A stretch of 42,003 nt of DNA from Klebsormidium nitens (GCA_000708835.1 DF237653.1:1-42003), one strand, 5' to 3'; shown: positions 1-12,600, counted from the stretch's first letter. Translations and numbers: made by a program. Notes: generated from the sequence alone by a model not told the origin.

Positions 1-1858
1 TGTGGAGTGCTCCTTCCTCGGCCGCAGAGGAGGTCGATTTGGAGGTGGCGATTACCGTATATCAGGGTGAAGCACATCCAAAACAGAAGCATTTGGTCTA
101 CGTCAATCTGGGTGGCTTTCCAGCTGCCTTTGGATGCGGAGGTCGCGGATGCGCTTCGAGTCGTCTTGACATTCTGAACGCTACGGAGGATTCGAAGAGG
201 ATGCGCGGCGCTTTAGAGAACGGGTTGATGTGAACAATATCAAAGCTCTGTGTTGTCCAGTGCACGGTGAGCTGCCAGTCTCAAAGATTTGAGCGCACCG
301 CACCACTGTGGCTCGCTGGCAGGTATGTTTAGTTGACTTGACGGGAAGTTTTGTACTGAGCCTCTTTGCGTTTCTCTGGCTGCGCCCGGCTCGGTATATG
401 CGAAGCTGGCGTTCAATACAGTTTTTCGTCTCGGGAAAATAGCAAGAGAAGAGCTGTTGCGGGCTGTATCACAACTGTCGTCACCAATTCAGCTGCCTCT
501 GACATGTACGATGTGTGGGTTGTTCATCAGGAAATCTTGATGACTGTGTTCACACAACCACTTGTCTTTTGCAATCAACACAAGTTAAAAGGAAGGATGA
601 AATTTGAATCTAAACTAGTACAGCATCATGGAAGACAATCTCTTAATCCTTCCCTACTGGCGGCAAAGAATGTGTCCACGTAACTTCAGCCTTAGCATAA
701 GTAACAGAAATGTTGCAGGTGGCGGAGTGCGGTGGAATGCGAGGCTGGATACATGAGACTCTGAGGGAGTCTTTCATGTGTTCTGCATTTTTTGAGTACT
801 GAAGAGCCTTGTTTACAGGAACACTTGGAATCACAGCCTGACCACAGCGCCGCAGGAGACTCACTCCTTCTTACTGAATCACAGCCAGCATTCGCTGCCT
901 CTGTGAAATTCTCCATCCAGACCTTTGATTTTCAAAATGACGCCGAGGGTTCAACACAGCCTAGCATGCATCCTCCAGATTGACAACAAGTGCCAAACCT
1001 CCCCCTCCTGCCTCACACTCCCCCTCCTGCCTCATACCAGGGCCTGCAATGGCTGCCTTCACAAGGTTCTGCAACTTCCCCACCGTGGGCAAGGGGCCGT
1101 CCGCGGGGGTGGTGAAATTCTGCTCGTCCTCTGGAGAAGTTCCCTATGGCCCGACCCTTCGAGCGGGGCCCAGCCTGGCCACACTGGTGGTGCCGATGGA
1201 AGGCATGCAGCTGCTGCCGATCAGGTGCGCGCATTTGTTGTTACTTTCTGGGGGCTGGGGGAAGGAGGTCATGAGGTCAGCTTTTATGGACGCATTATGT
1301 TCCTTGACCTTCTGAAGGGGCTTTGCATGCGGGCACTAAATTTGAGAAGGTTGTCTTTGGAGAACTCCTGGATTTATTGTCCAAGTTTCAAGGAGGTTGG
1401 GATTGGAAGAAAGATCGTGGGTTCCGGAGTGATACCTAAGTGGGGTTGGATCAAAGGAGACACTGGGTAGGTCTCGCTGTGACCCTCTCAGCAGGAATCC
1501 AAACAAGAAACTTTCGACATGCTATGAACTGCCTCCTTTCAAACTGTTGGCTTACATTTAGCTTGCCCTTGGGGTTATCACGACCGGCAGTTCCTGCTTT
1601 GCCAGGGGCATCGCTTGCAGATGGCAAGTATGCGCCGAGTCAAGACCCCATTGATTGTCAACCCGCTGTGCGGCATTGCTACAGGGCGCTGGAGAGTATC
1701 TTGAAGGGGCACTTCCGCCAGGCTCTCTGATCGTTTCAACCTTATTCTTCCCGTCCCCACAAACAGGCAGTTCTCTTGTCAGCAGGAGCCTTTTACTCTA
1801 GAAGAGGTCTTCCGCAGCCGTCAGTTGTGGAGTTCGGGAGAAGTTCTTTATAAGACGA
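1..1858. other. Leading region without a firm gene model
   Basis: No complete gene could be assembled here. A GC-rich patch at about 1013-1223 looks like coding sequence and is listed separately. The first 233 bases hold an open frame that enters from the window edge and ends at a TGA at 231-233. It may be the last exon of a gene lying to the left, but it matches no family I recognise. The stretch 1600-1858 has several AG acceptor-like sites just before the RING gene start (for example at 1817-1818), so part of it is probably 5' UTR or a 5' UTR intron of that gene. Confidence 0.4.
1049..1222 (+). CDS. Possible short coding exon, unknown protein
   Basis: An ATG at 1049 opens about 58 codons that run to a good donor (CAG|GTGCGC, exon end about 1222). 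The patch is much richer in GC than its surroundings, as real exons are elsewhere in the window. The peptide has a hydrophobic stretch (LATLVVPMEGMQLLPI) and no motif I recognise. I could not find a downstream exon that continues convincingly in phase: joining to the acceptor at 1620 gives a stop within about 12 codons. It could be a real exon of an unmodelled small gene, a 5' exon of the RING gene, or chance. Confidence 0.22.
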
Positions 1859-4800
1859 ATGCCTGTTCAAGAACTGGGACGACAGGAAGGGGAAGAAAGC
1901 GAAATGAAAGTCTTAACCAAAAGCGCGGAGGTGGAAACAGAAACAAAGACACATTGGCCGTTTTGCAGCTGCGGCATCTGCAAGCAGCTGTTTGACAAGC
2001 CCACAATCGGCGGCAAGTGCGGGCACACGTTCTGTGCGGCATGCCTCGTGGGCTTCAAGAAACAGAGCACTCCCAACGATTGTCCCGAATGCGAGGAGCG
2101 CCTGTACATGTCGCAAGGGCCCGTTAACATGGTGGCCGCCAGCATCATCAACAGCCTTAAGCGGCGCTGTGTGAATGCGTTCACATATGACTGCGCGGCA
2201 AACGCGTATACGCCGGTGAGGGACTTTCTGCTTGTATGCTGGGCAGAATCCCGTCTAAAATGTGGACGTCCATTTCCTCATATCTTTGTTTGAAGACGCA
2301 TGGGGCTAGACCGGGCTCTCCATGGTGCTTTGTTGGTTGAAACATCGATTATCTCCGATTTTGGTGGAAGGTGGTCGTAAATTTTGGGAGTTGAGAGCGA
2401 GAGAGAATAGGACCAAAGCAAGCGGTGACATCCTCCAACTGTGCCCGGTTAGCGAACGAGTGCCGTGTTTCGTTTCCTTTTGTTTCCCACTGGAATACTC
2501 GAAGCAGGTAAAGCAAGCTTCATTTTCTGCTTGATGACTCGAATCATTAACAACACGGAAAGCCTGTTCCCTTTGCATATTCGCTGACTGAACCGTTGGA
2601 GCATCGGGCATAGTTCTTTTGGCAAGCCTCTCTCGATTGGGAAGGGCTTACCCGTCTTCGATCCGCCACAAAGTGTCCTGTTTCCTTCCTCTTAACACAG
2701 CTTCAGCTTGCTAGCATCTGGACTAGTACCTCAGTGCTTGTATCAATTCTGCGGATGCTTGGATTCACTTGGCCTACATTCTCTTATCGGACGGAGGCCC
2801 CAAAGGCCCCATTACCTCTCTTGCTGCCAAGCGCCCACTCGCCCACGTCGTCCCAAGCAAAGCTTTCAAAGTTCCAAATTCGCCGTTGTCTTTTTCAACT
2901 CAAACTCCTTCCGCCATTCCCTTCGCAGATTGGCAGCCAGGAGGGCGTCAGCAGCAGCTGCTCGTTCGTGGGGTCCGCTGACGAGATGGCCGCGCACGTG
3001 CCGACCTGCGATCTGAACGTCATCATGTGCCCCGAAAATTGCGGGCGAGTCGTGCTCCAAGGGGACCTCCCGACGCACCGGCAAACGGCGTGCACCGTGA
3101 TCTGCCGCCGCTGCAAAGCGAGCGTCCCGAGCCCGCTCAAGGAGAAGCACCGCAAGGTGACATCGCGTTTCGAGAGACGGGTGCTTGCGGCTGAAAGTGG
3201 GTTCGTGCAGGCTGTGGCTGTTTGTGTACCGCTCGTCCAGATGGTCTTTGGATCGATTGAAATGTTGGAGTGGAAGCTTTTCTGGCACTCCGCCTGTTGT
3301 GCGCATTAGTGAAGGTAAGAAATCCTGCATGCGGGACGCATCAAAGCCTCCCCACATGGAAAGGAGAAATGCTCATATGCTCGTGCGTATTGGATAAAGA
3401 GCGGCAGTCGGCTTGTTTGGAAAGCAACCCGCACTTCCGGTTGGCGTCTCCAGATTTCGCCCGTCCTTGCATTCCCCTGTACTACGTGCTCAAATGGCAG
3501 GCCACAGGATTGTCTTTACACCGAGAAGACGTCGGCTGGACTTCCGGCGACGCTGTGTCGATAGGTTCGATATCATGTTGACTGAGGGCATGTTGATTCA
3601 GGAAACGGGGACGGGTAGGGTGGGTTTGAGGGTCAAAGTGGGCAAGGGAGCGGAGCTTGTGTCATTTATGGATGTAGAGTTTTAGGTTTGTTCGTGCCTC
3701 CGAGCACTAGCCTAAATCAACATGCGCTTAGTCAACATGAGGTCGAGAAGTATGTTTTGTCGTGCATACTTGACCCTCCTCCTCGCTTTTCTGTCGGCAC
3801 AGGACGAGTGCCCAGGGATGGACGTCCCGTGCCATAGGAAGGAAGACGGCTGCACCATCGTGATTCAGCGGAGCGAGTTGGCTTCGCACATGGCGGTGTG
3901 CCCCTACGAGAGGCATAGGACCGAACTCGTCGCGATGCAGGACAAGGTCAAGGAGTGCCGGGAGCAGGTGGGGATGAAACTCGCGAAAGATTCTAAAAAG
4001 CTCCGACTACCACTGAAAAGCCTAACCCAGAAAGAGACCCGCTCCGCACCCCTACCCATCCTGGACCCCCAGATCAACCCTACAGGTCTCAGCGCGGTAA
4101 TCTTATTATACCTTAATATCTTCCTCGAGTGCGATCAGATGAGGGCCGCCCTTGCAGAGAGACCCAGCACAACCCCAGGTGTTTTCCTGACTTTCACGCC
4201 AGTCTGACCATACGACGCTTGGGGAGAGTTGGCCGGAATAGTTGCCACAGATCTCCCCGATGCTACGCGCAGTGAATGAACATTTGTCTACGGTGTAGGT
4301 CTGCGTGATCTGTCCACGCTTTTTTAAGACTCAAGTCGCGTTCCCATCTTAAAAGCACTCTCCAAATTGCTCCACAGTCATTAGGAATAATGAAGTCGAT
4401 GGAACGAGGCGACGTCTGGTCCATTACCGCCTGGTTTTTTTGGTGTACTTGACGGAGATTGAGTGTGTTTTCTTTTGGCTGTTGCTTCCACTTATGGCCC
4501 CGTCTAACAAGCTCTTATCGCACGGAGTCTTTCTTCCTTTTTGCAGATAGTGCGACAGACCGTCAAGATCGAGGCCCTAGAGTTTGAGTTAGCCCAGAAG
4601 CGGCGGGCGCCTCAGGGCGTTACCGAGGACGACCCTCCATACAAGAAGCGGAAAGCGTCCGACGGCGTCGGCCGGATCAAAGCGGAACCAACGGACATGG
4701 ACCCATACTCGGGACTGCCCCCGCATCACGACAGTACTCATCTGGGCAGCTCGCAAAGCGCCCTTCTGAGCATGTTCCAGTCGTTCGAAGTGGCAATGGC

Positions 4801-4912
4801 CACGAGAGCGGATGAGGTCGAGGTCGCCGTCGCGAAAGCGCGCGCGCGCCTGGGCGTTCTGGAGACGCTCACAAAGGCCCTCGCCGCACGAAGGAAACCC
4901 GCGGCCGGCTAG
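1859..4912 (+). CDS. RING-HC / TRAF-type zinc-finger protein, putative E3 ubiquitin ligase
   Basis: Four exons, all joined in phase 0: 1859-2215, 2929-3156, 3803-3967 and 4547-4912, giving 371 residues. The RING finger lies at residues 38-78 with C3HC4 spacing: Cys38, Cys41, Cys54, His56, Cys59, Cys62, Cys75, Cys78. Exons 2 and 3 (residues 120-250) hold repeated Cys/His patterns of TRAF-type zinc fingers, such as DEMAAHVPTC and SELASHMAVC. A short helical, probably coiled segment follows. The last exon carries a basic cluster (KKRKAS) and a sumoylation-like IKAE site followed by Pro. RING plus TRAF-type fingers normally means a ubiquitin ligase; the substrate is unknown. The nuclear-type basic cluster suggests nuclear work (inference). 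The start is the first ATG ahead of the RING. The frame stays open beyond the TAG at 4910-4912. Confidence 0.85.
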
Positions 4913-5680
4913 GCCGACCCTCTGAGTCCACGCGCTCTGGTCACCCCTCTTTCCCCCAGCTTTGAGCGCACGCATGTTTCGTCTCCCCGAAATGTGATGC
5001 CGGCTCAAGCCCCCCCAAATCACGACCGCCCGACGGCGTCGGCGGAAAAGCATGCGGCGTGTGCGCACGAGCCGCCGGCTGACGTGGAGCCAGCGTCACC
5101 GAGGCCCTCTTCACGGGCCTCCTCTAGGCCCCCGACGCCCCATCGGTCCGGGAGCAACCGCCCTTCGAAACGGCCTCGGTCGCGCACGCCAAAGCGGTCG
5201 GCGGCGGAGGGACTCGGGCCGCTAGAGCCCCCGGCGCACCCCACCCTACGCACCTTGAGCTTTTGGTTCGCCGCCGTGGATAACGCCGGGCTGCGGCTCA
5301 AACGGCTCGAGAGCTTCCCGAAGCACCGGGCCATCTTCGCCAACATCGTCCGGGCGCTGGACCGGATGCAACAGGCGTTTGATTTCAAGCTCATGTACCA
5401 CGCGACGACGCATCCCGCGGCTCGGGAGCTCCTGCGGTGGCTCGCGGCTCGGATCAAGCAACTCGCGAAGGGAACAGTCGAAATGTCACCTGCAGAAGTG
5501 GATACGTGGAATGGGCTGGTTAAGGCCGTTCCGCCGGGTCTCCTCATCATGAGAAACGAGTCCCTTCTTGCGCTTGAGCAGGTTATGTTCGGTGAGGGAC
5601 TGAAGTACAACAGTAGGTTAAACCAGGAATTACGACAGGCGATCGTCAACGAGCAGCAACAGTCGGGTTCGAGGTTCTGA
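4913..5680 (+). CDS. In-frame continuation of the RING/TRAF gene beyond a TAG, or a separate 3' ORF
   Basis: After the TAG at 4910-4912 the same frame runs open for 255 codons to a TGA at 5678-5680. The first 27 codons lead directly to an ATG at 4994. The first third is Pro/Ser/Arg-rich and disordered, with basic clusters (RPSKRPRSRTPKRS) that resemble RS-rich nuclear proteins. The rest, from about 5255, is a helical, Leu- and Arg-rich domain (for example HPAARELLRWLAARIKQLAK) that I do not recognise. Composition and codon use match the upstream exon, and no GT donor lies between the end of exon 4 and the TAG. It is therefore real coding sequence, either the C-terminal half of the RING protein interrupted by a nonsense change or sequence error, or an isoform reached by readthrough or unseen splicing. 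An independent gene is less likely, as there is no room for a promoter. Confidence 0.6.
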   Translation, partial: ADPLSPRALVTPLSPSFERTHVSSPRNVMPAQAPPNHDRPTASAEKHAACAHEPPADVEPASPRPSSRASSRPPTPHRSGSNRPSKRPRSRTPKRSAAEGLGPLEPPAHPTLRTLSFWFAAVDNAGLRLKRLESFPKHRAIFANIVRALDRMQQAFDFKLMYHATTHPAARELLRWLAARIKQLAKGTVEMSPAEVDTWNGLVKAVPPGLLIMRNESLLALEQVMFGEGLKYNSRLNQELRQAIVNEQQQSGSRF

Positions 5681-7006
5681 AGGGCCGCCATGAGGAGATG
5701 CGCGTCTTTGGTGTATTCCAAGGGCTCTTAAATTGGAAGTGACACTACTTATGTACCAAAAGTCAAATCTTAGGCCTCTTAGAAATGCTGACACGAAAGT
5801 GGTCACTTGGATGTAGACTAGGCTGTAAGTAATGATAACCCAGATGGTAAGGACATCGAAGTCGCGAAAATATACTAGGAGTTTGCAAACAGACATGGAT
5901 TGTACTTTCCACTGATCGCATGTGTTAGTCGTATATAGTCCTATATTGGGAGTATGTGTGTATGTAGAAAGTTACCCTTTACCGAGCGTCTGCTAGTTCA
6001 GTGCGACCTAAACCGGGATTTTGGACGGCCGTTGGCATTTCATGTTGTTAAGCTGCCCTCTTAAATACAATTCTTCAACACCCATGCTTCAGGTTACGTG
6101 CAAGGTATTGTTATACCGGATCTTTATATACAGACATTAAATGTTGTCGGCTCTAATTGGCATGTATGTACGCCAGTGCAGCAATGCTTTTTATGTATAT
6201 ATATAAGCTTTATGATCCGCTGCCTGGCGCACTTGGGCCATGTGCACAATGGGGTTGAGAATAACATTGCGGGCGGGATGCTATATCAATATAGAGCGCT
6301 CGATCAGTGATCACAAACTGCGGATCGATTGTTGATAATTCATGAGCTGACCGGTTGATCCATTGCACAGACTCAAAGCTCATGCGCGCAGCCGCAGCCA
6401 CGTACTCCGAGCATGTGCGCATGGCGCCGGGTGCATGACGATCTAGCTTCAGATTATGTATTAAAAGCAGGAGCTAGCAGGCCTGTGTAATGATGTCATT
6501 TTGCTCTAGGCTCTCGAACTGAATATGGGCGGGCCGCCCGGTTGCACATGTGCATGGACAGTTATTGGCACTAGTCTGACCGTCTCTTAAGGACTTCACT
6601 GTGTTACCGGAGTACGTCATTCTGCCTGCATCCAAGCCGATATCAATAGAAGCTTGCTGGCAGGATCAGGTCGGTCAAACATCTGTGAAACTCATGCTCG
6701 GACGAGTCCAAGCATCTCACATGCAATCAACACTCCATGGTAGAGTTCGATTGCGACATGATCAACATGTGAGTGCCATGTGAGCGCAAGTATGCGGCCA
6801 TGTAACGAGAAAAAACTCATTTCGTGGTCAAAGAGGTGCACGTATGCATGATCCGGGCGCTCCAACATCTGCATGTTTTCGCTGCGAAAAGGGATCGTAG
6901 TGACTCAAAAGCCAAGAGGTTGGCAACGCACATCACTTCTGGCTCAGTCGAACAGTACAATTTTTTGAAGGCAGTACGCTCTTCAAGTGAACAGAATCTC
7001 ATCTCG
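5681..7006. other. Convergent intergenic spacer (3' ends of two genes)
   Basis: AT-richer than the flanking genes and without a credible reading frame. It holds the 3' UTRs of the + strand RING gene and the - strand RNase E-like gene. Short palindromes of CATG and GATC type are frequent, such as a CTCACATG ... CATGTGAG inverted pair at about 6716-6773 and a GGGCGGGCCGCCC palindrome at about 6528-6540. No tRNA or other RNA gene was found. Confidence 0.55.
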
Positions 7007-9605
7007 CTATTTCTTCTTTTGCCTGCCTTTCCGCTTTGGCCGCGCGCTGGGGTTTCCGGCCCCCACTTTCGGGCCCGGCCGAGCCGGAACCGCCCGCACG
7101 ACGGGACGGGTCATCACGTTAGACGTCTGCGCAGCCGGAGGTGCCACGTCATCATCAGACAGACCGTCGCTCCCTTCCGCTCCAAGACTCGTCCTCTCAG
7201 CCCGGTCGTCGCGCCCATTCTCGCCGCTGACGTCATAAACCCCCTGTGCCACGTTACCAGACTCGCCGTCGCGAACCCCTTTTCCCACTGTCGAATCTAG
7301 AACTAGGTCCAGCGCTCCGGACCAGTCAGCCAAGCCCAACATCGGCAAAAGTTCTGCGGGGATCGTGGGGGGCCCGTCGCCAAAAAGGTCGCCGTTCTCG
7401 TTACCGTCCGGGGACTCGAAGAGTTCGGTGTGGAGCTCGGACCAATCCTCGTCGTCCACCGACTGGTCCACGACCCCCTGCAGAAAGATCCCAATCATTG
7501 TACAGAATGGAAGCCCAGTGACCGTTAACAAGGACGGGTGGGGTTATAACCATGAGCTATAATAGTAATAGGATCTAAAAGTAGTACGAAGAGGATTCTC
7601 AAGATTAACCAACACGAACTCTCTTACTGCATAAGGACTCGCTCCGCACCCAAACCCATCCTAACCACCACACTAACCCCAAGCGTCCTCGTCCTCACCA
7701 CACTAATCCCTTACTACTATTTATCCTTGTTACTATCAGGGTTTAGATTTTGTGGGGTCAGTTAAGGGGTTGGGGTGGTTACAGGTGCGGAGCAGGTAAA
7801 GTTTCAGATTAGGATTTTTGTCAACCCCAAAATGCTTACTAGTCACGGGGCTTGCTAATCAAGGTATCGAGAATTACCTGCAGAAGCGGCACGACCTCCG
7901 CGTACCGCTCCGCGCGCTCGGGGGGGATCCCCGACCGCTCGCCCGAGTACCACTGCAGAAAGTTCCACGGCTCGCCGGCGCCCGTCACGTCATTCTCCGC
8001 GAGCACGGTCATGATTTGGCTCCCCACGCTGCCCACTTTCGCAATCTTGTCCGGGCTCAATTTCGTCACCTTCTGGAACACCTGTACAGACTCCATCATC
8101 AGGTCGAGATCCGACCCTGCTCGCACCCCGACGTCCGGTTCCGTCCGTTCCGGAGTTCCGGCCTCCGGTTCCGCCCGCCGGACATCCTCCGGCAGCTGCT
8201 TCTCCCCCTGCGCCCGGGCCTTCTTTCCACGCCTGATGCGCCGCGCCCCCGCCGCCCGTTCTTTCGCGCCGCTTCCCTCCCCGTCGCTGACGTCAGCGTC
8301 GCTGATGACGTCCGCGCGCGCGCCGTTGCTGACGTCAGCACCGTTGGGGCTTCCCTCGGTCGAGCTTTCTTCCGGAGTCTCCGGCGCCGACGTCATGCTC
8401 TCTGCTGCCTCCTCTCCCGCGACGCGGCTGACGTCAGCTCCCCAAAACTCGTCGGCGTCGCTCCCTTCTTCTATGATGTCATCAGGCGCCACAGCGCCGG
8501 CGTCCGCCCGAGGCGCGGTGTCAAGTTTCTCCAGCAGCGCTCCGTTCTGCGCGCTTGACACCGCCTCGTTTGGCACGCCCATGTCCGAAGTGGTTTTGGA
8601 AGGGCCCTGTCGTTTGGCGTCTTTACCCCGCGAGTTCGCCATTTGAACCTCGATAACAGTCTCACCAGTCCCCGACAGGGCCTCACCTCCAACCTCCCCC
8701 CTGACCTCGTTTTCAGCCACCGTTTTTTGAGGCCCTGTCCGCGCTCCGTTCTCACTTTCCTTCTGCTTCGCCGCGTCTACTTGCGTCCTAACAGGGCCTT
8801 TGGTCGGCCTTACCTTTGACCATATCGTCGGTTGGCTCTCCTGACTCACAAGCAGCTCCGCCAGCGGCGAAATTTGCGGTGTGTTAACCGCTGGCCGTTC
8901 CGCCGGTTTTTCTGAATCCGGCTCCTTCCGGCCCCGTTCCGCTGGCTTCCGTCGCCGCTCTTTCCGGTCCTCCTCCCCAGACTCAAACCCTCCGCCGTCA
9001 GTGAAGCTCACGCGCACCGTCGGCCGCTCGCTGACGGCATCCTTCTTTCGTTCGGTAGATTTGTCCTTCTTATTTACGCTAACCGTGTCCTTCTTCTGTA
9101 CACTAATGTCCTCTCTTTTCCGCTCGCTGACGTCATCACGTCTCCTCTCACTGACGTCCCCCAGCCTCCGCTCGCTGCCTTTCTCCCGCCGCGTCTCGGC
9201 GGCGCTCTCCCGCCTCCTTTCGCTGACGTCAGCCCGTCTCCGCTCGCCGACGTCCTCCGCTCTGCGCTCGCTGACGTCATCCTTCCTCCGTTCGCTGACG
9301 TCATCTCTTTTCCGGTACACGTACCCCCGCCGCGCCCCCCCTTCCTCCGCCCCTTCCGCCTCCCCCGCGCCCCGCCGCTTCGACGCCGCCCCCCGTCGCG
9401 TCGTGCTGACGTCATCCTCCTCGGGGCTGACGTCAATCACGTGCGCTTCGGGGTTGTGCGCGAGCTTTCGGCCACCGCCCCACGCCTTTTCGCTGCTGCT
9501 TCGATCGGCGCTGTCTTTGCGGTCCTTTGCAGAGTCGAACAGTGGCTCGCTCCTGCCGGACAGCTGGATCTGGAAGTCGTATTCGCGGATGGGGGAGTCG
9601 GGCAC
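7007..9605 (-). other. C-terminal extension of the RNase E-like protein with DVSERR repeats (exons 17-18)
   Basis: After about 15 residues that finish the catalytic domain, some 715 residues are almost wholly disordered and highly charged. At about 9020-9315 a run of 7-9-residue repeats of the form (D/A)DVSERR occurs roughly ten times and decays towards ISVQKK and VSVNKK. Later parts are acidic with Ala/Gly/Glu. A short helical segment near the end of exon 17 (about 7880-8060) contains MMESVQVFQKVTKLSPDKI. The protein ends in a lysine/arginine tail (PKRKGRQKKK). The exon 17/18 junction uses donor CAG|GTAATT at 7877 and acceptor CTGCAG at 7478, phase 0. Bacterial RNase E also has a disordered, Arg-rich C-terminal half that binds RNA and partner enzymes; similarity here is of composition only. 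Confidence 0.7.
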
Positions 9606-12600
9606 CTGCGCAGATGGGTTTACCGACCGGGTTAGCCGGGTTTGTGATAGACTGTTCTTCTTCTTCTCTATTACCGACCGGGTTAGCCGGGCTTTGGGGT
9701 TTTCTGATAGATTGTTCTTCTTCTTCTTCTCATCTACCGACCGGGTCAGTCGGATGAACCGGGTTTGTCATAGATTGTCCTTCTTCTTTCCCTCTAACCG
9801 ACCGAGTTAGGCCGGGCTTTGGGGTTTGTGAAAGATTGTTCTTCTCCTTCTTCTGTTCTTACCGACCGGGTTAACCGGGCTTTGGGATTTTGTCATATTG
9901 ATCTTCTCCTTCTTCTTCTCTCGACTTTCACTGGCTCTCAGATGTCGCTTATGCATTGAAAAGGCGGACACTGAGGCTTGGGTTTGAGAGAGCAAGCTGG
10001 GCTCAGTCAGCGCCGCAAGCTCCTGCTCATTTGAATAAGAATTCTCTCCGCTCAGCTGTAAACTCACGCATTCGATCTTTCCAAGCGACTGTTCCTTCCT
10101 TCCGCTCAATTCTTATTTGAGACGCCACCGGATGGGGCCTGAATCACGGATGTAAAATGTTACGAGCGACCCAAAACTGACCACAATGACAAAGACGGCA
10201 AAGTAGAGACGAAGGCGGGAGCACATCACGATTCGTTCCCTACCATGACATTGATGTTGACTCGTAGAGCCGCCATCGTGGTGTTCAGCCGCTTCAGATT
10301 GGCTCCCAGGAAGAATTGTTCAACTCTCTCGTGCACGGTCAAGAAGATCGTCGGCCACGTCGGGTTCCGCCCGTTGCTTTCCGGCCGTTCCGCCGAGCCC
10401 GGCGTCCGCGGAATGCTCCCGTCCGCCTCCTTCCGCACGATCGTGCGCTCGATCTCGGCGACGACGGCCTCCCGGGACGGAATCCGGCCGGCGGAAACGG
10501 AATGGAAGTCTTGGGTGCAGAGCGGGCAGGGGGCGGTCAGCAAGTTGGCGAGATTGTCGCGCAACTGCAAGGGACGGATTAAGGAGCTGAGACTCGTAAG
10601 GGTAGGTGGAAGGGTTGAGGTACTTATTGATCCTCTGACAGAACCTGTGGAAGTAGAACGGGGACTCCGGTTTCCCATTCTGCCAGTTTTGGACCCCGAC
10701 ACTGCTTGGTCCTCTATACGCGCGCATCCCAAAGCCGGGTGACCTTCCACATCACTACTGCAGTTATCCGCTTCAGGGCGTTTGCGCTTGGACTCTAACA
10801 ACGAACCTACATACTTGAAATTGTAAGACCGTGGAGCAAAGAAAGTCAGAGTCAAAATTCCTACATCCTGCTCGTGAGACCTGCTCGCTTCAAACTCTGA
10901 CAGCAGCCCAAAAGTTCACAGAGATAAAAGAACAGAGATCGAAAGCCGAGATTTGCGAAAGGCGTGCATCCAAGCTGATTTCGCTGATAAGCTCGAACAA
11001 CAGAAAACTCGACAGATGTTTAGGCTCCTGAAGTGATGAGAATTGAAAGCTCCGGGGCCCCTAAACTGAAAGGGAGTAGCGGAAGTCCGCTCACCCTGCT
11101 GCGAAGAATCTGCATAAAGTTGCCCGGCTCGTTATGGTCTGCTTGCATCAGCTCTATTAACACTCCAAACAACTCTACAAACATTCAGGCCCCCGAAGAA
11201 CTTCTTTGGAGCTCTGGGCTCTAAACTGCTCCTAGAAGCAGGTTCCGCAGTGGGATCCGAGCGTTGAACCTTCTCACCCTGCTGCGCAGAATCTGCATGC
11301 AGTTGCCCGGCTCGTTGATCTTGCCCATCTTCACCCGGGCGCGGTCCGTCTGGAGCGCCTCCCACATCGCCTTCTCCACCTGGACATTCATGGCTGCAAA
11401 AAGGGACACGTGTTGCAACATCGGAACGGGGCGCCCCTAAACGAGTGTTGGTTCGAGGGCGTTTTGTGGGCGCACTCTATTCTGTATCTCGCTTTTCATT
11501 CACCACAAAGCAAGCACCGCGAGTTGACCCGGCTTTTGACCTACCTAAGCGACCCGAGTCGAGGAGTCGATGCAAACATTTCCTTGGATGATGTTTGTGT
11601 ATGCAGTGGGGGATAGCAAACTTCAGACAATCTCAGATTCGATTAGTCACCCGCCCTGGAGCAGAACTTGCTCACCCCGGGCCGTGACGCACTTACGGTA
11701 TCTATGTCAACGAAGTTGACGACCGCACTCGAGAAACAAAGCTACAGAATTTACTCTCAAATTCTTCGAGATCCGCTTCTCCACCTAGATGAAACGCAAA
11801 CCCGCCTCCTAACGGGGGCCTTACCCCACACGAGCTGGCCCGTTCGATGACAACAATCATTACGATCCTAAGACATCTCTCACTGGTAAACACCACAACA
11901 ATGATTCCTTTGCGCTGAAGGACTTGCTCGACTCTCGTCAAAGCCAACACAAATACAAACCCGCCCGCTAACCCAGCCCTTAACCCACCTGGGCTGGCCA
12001 TGTCGATGAAGTCGATCACCACGATCCCCGACACGTCCCGCGCGCGCAGCTCCTTCGCCACCTGTCGGGCGGCCTCCAGATTGATCCTCAAGTGCGTCTC
12101 GCTCTGCGCTTCGGCACGTGTACGATTTCCTGACGTCACCGCCCGCCCGCCGTTCACGTCGATCGACCAGAGGGCCTCCGTCTTTTGGATCACGAGGTAA
12201 GCGCCCGACTCTAGTTGCACGCGGCTCTGGAAAATCGAGTTGATCTGACCTTCGACGCCGAAAGCGTCCATCACGCCCTGTTTCCCGGAGTACAGCTCGA
12301 CGCGGTTCATTAAGTGCTCGCTGTTGTTTTCGGCGAGGTATGACATCACCTGGGCGTGCACTTCGGGGGTGTCCACAACCAGGCGCACCACCTGCGGAAG
12401 GGGAGGGGGGGAAGGGTTGTAACATCTTGAAGCAGCCAGAGTAGTCGAACATCGTTCTTGGCATGTGCAAGTGTGGTTCCACGTGTTGAAAGTGAACTCC
12501 AAGGAACAAATGATCCAGCGACTCAACCGCGGCCGCTGTCCGACTAGGCTTTTGAGTGCGAGACGGGTCGGAGATTGATGTTTGATATAGAAAGTAGCAC

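Noticed and set aside
39-233. 64-codon open frame at the left edge
   Set aside because: Too short and cut by the window edge; no motif, so noted only as a possible terminal exon.
5020-5721. A 233-codon open frame on the minus strand
   Set aside because: Antisense to the plus-strand continuation of the RING gene, which has the more protein-like sequence and shares frame with the gene upstream.
8881-9810. A 309-codon open frame on the plus strand, Ser/Arg-rich
   Set aside because: It is antisense to the DVSERR-coding exon 17 and runs into the minisatellite; its composition is the mirror of the GC-rich minus-strand coding sequence.
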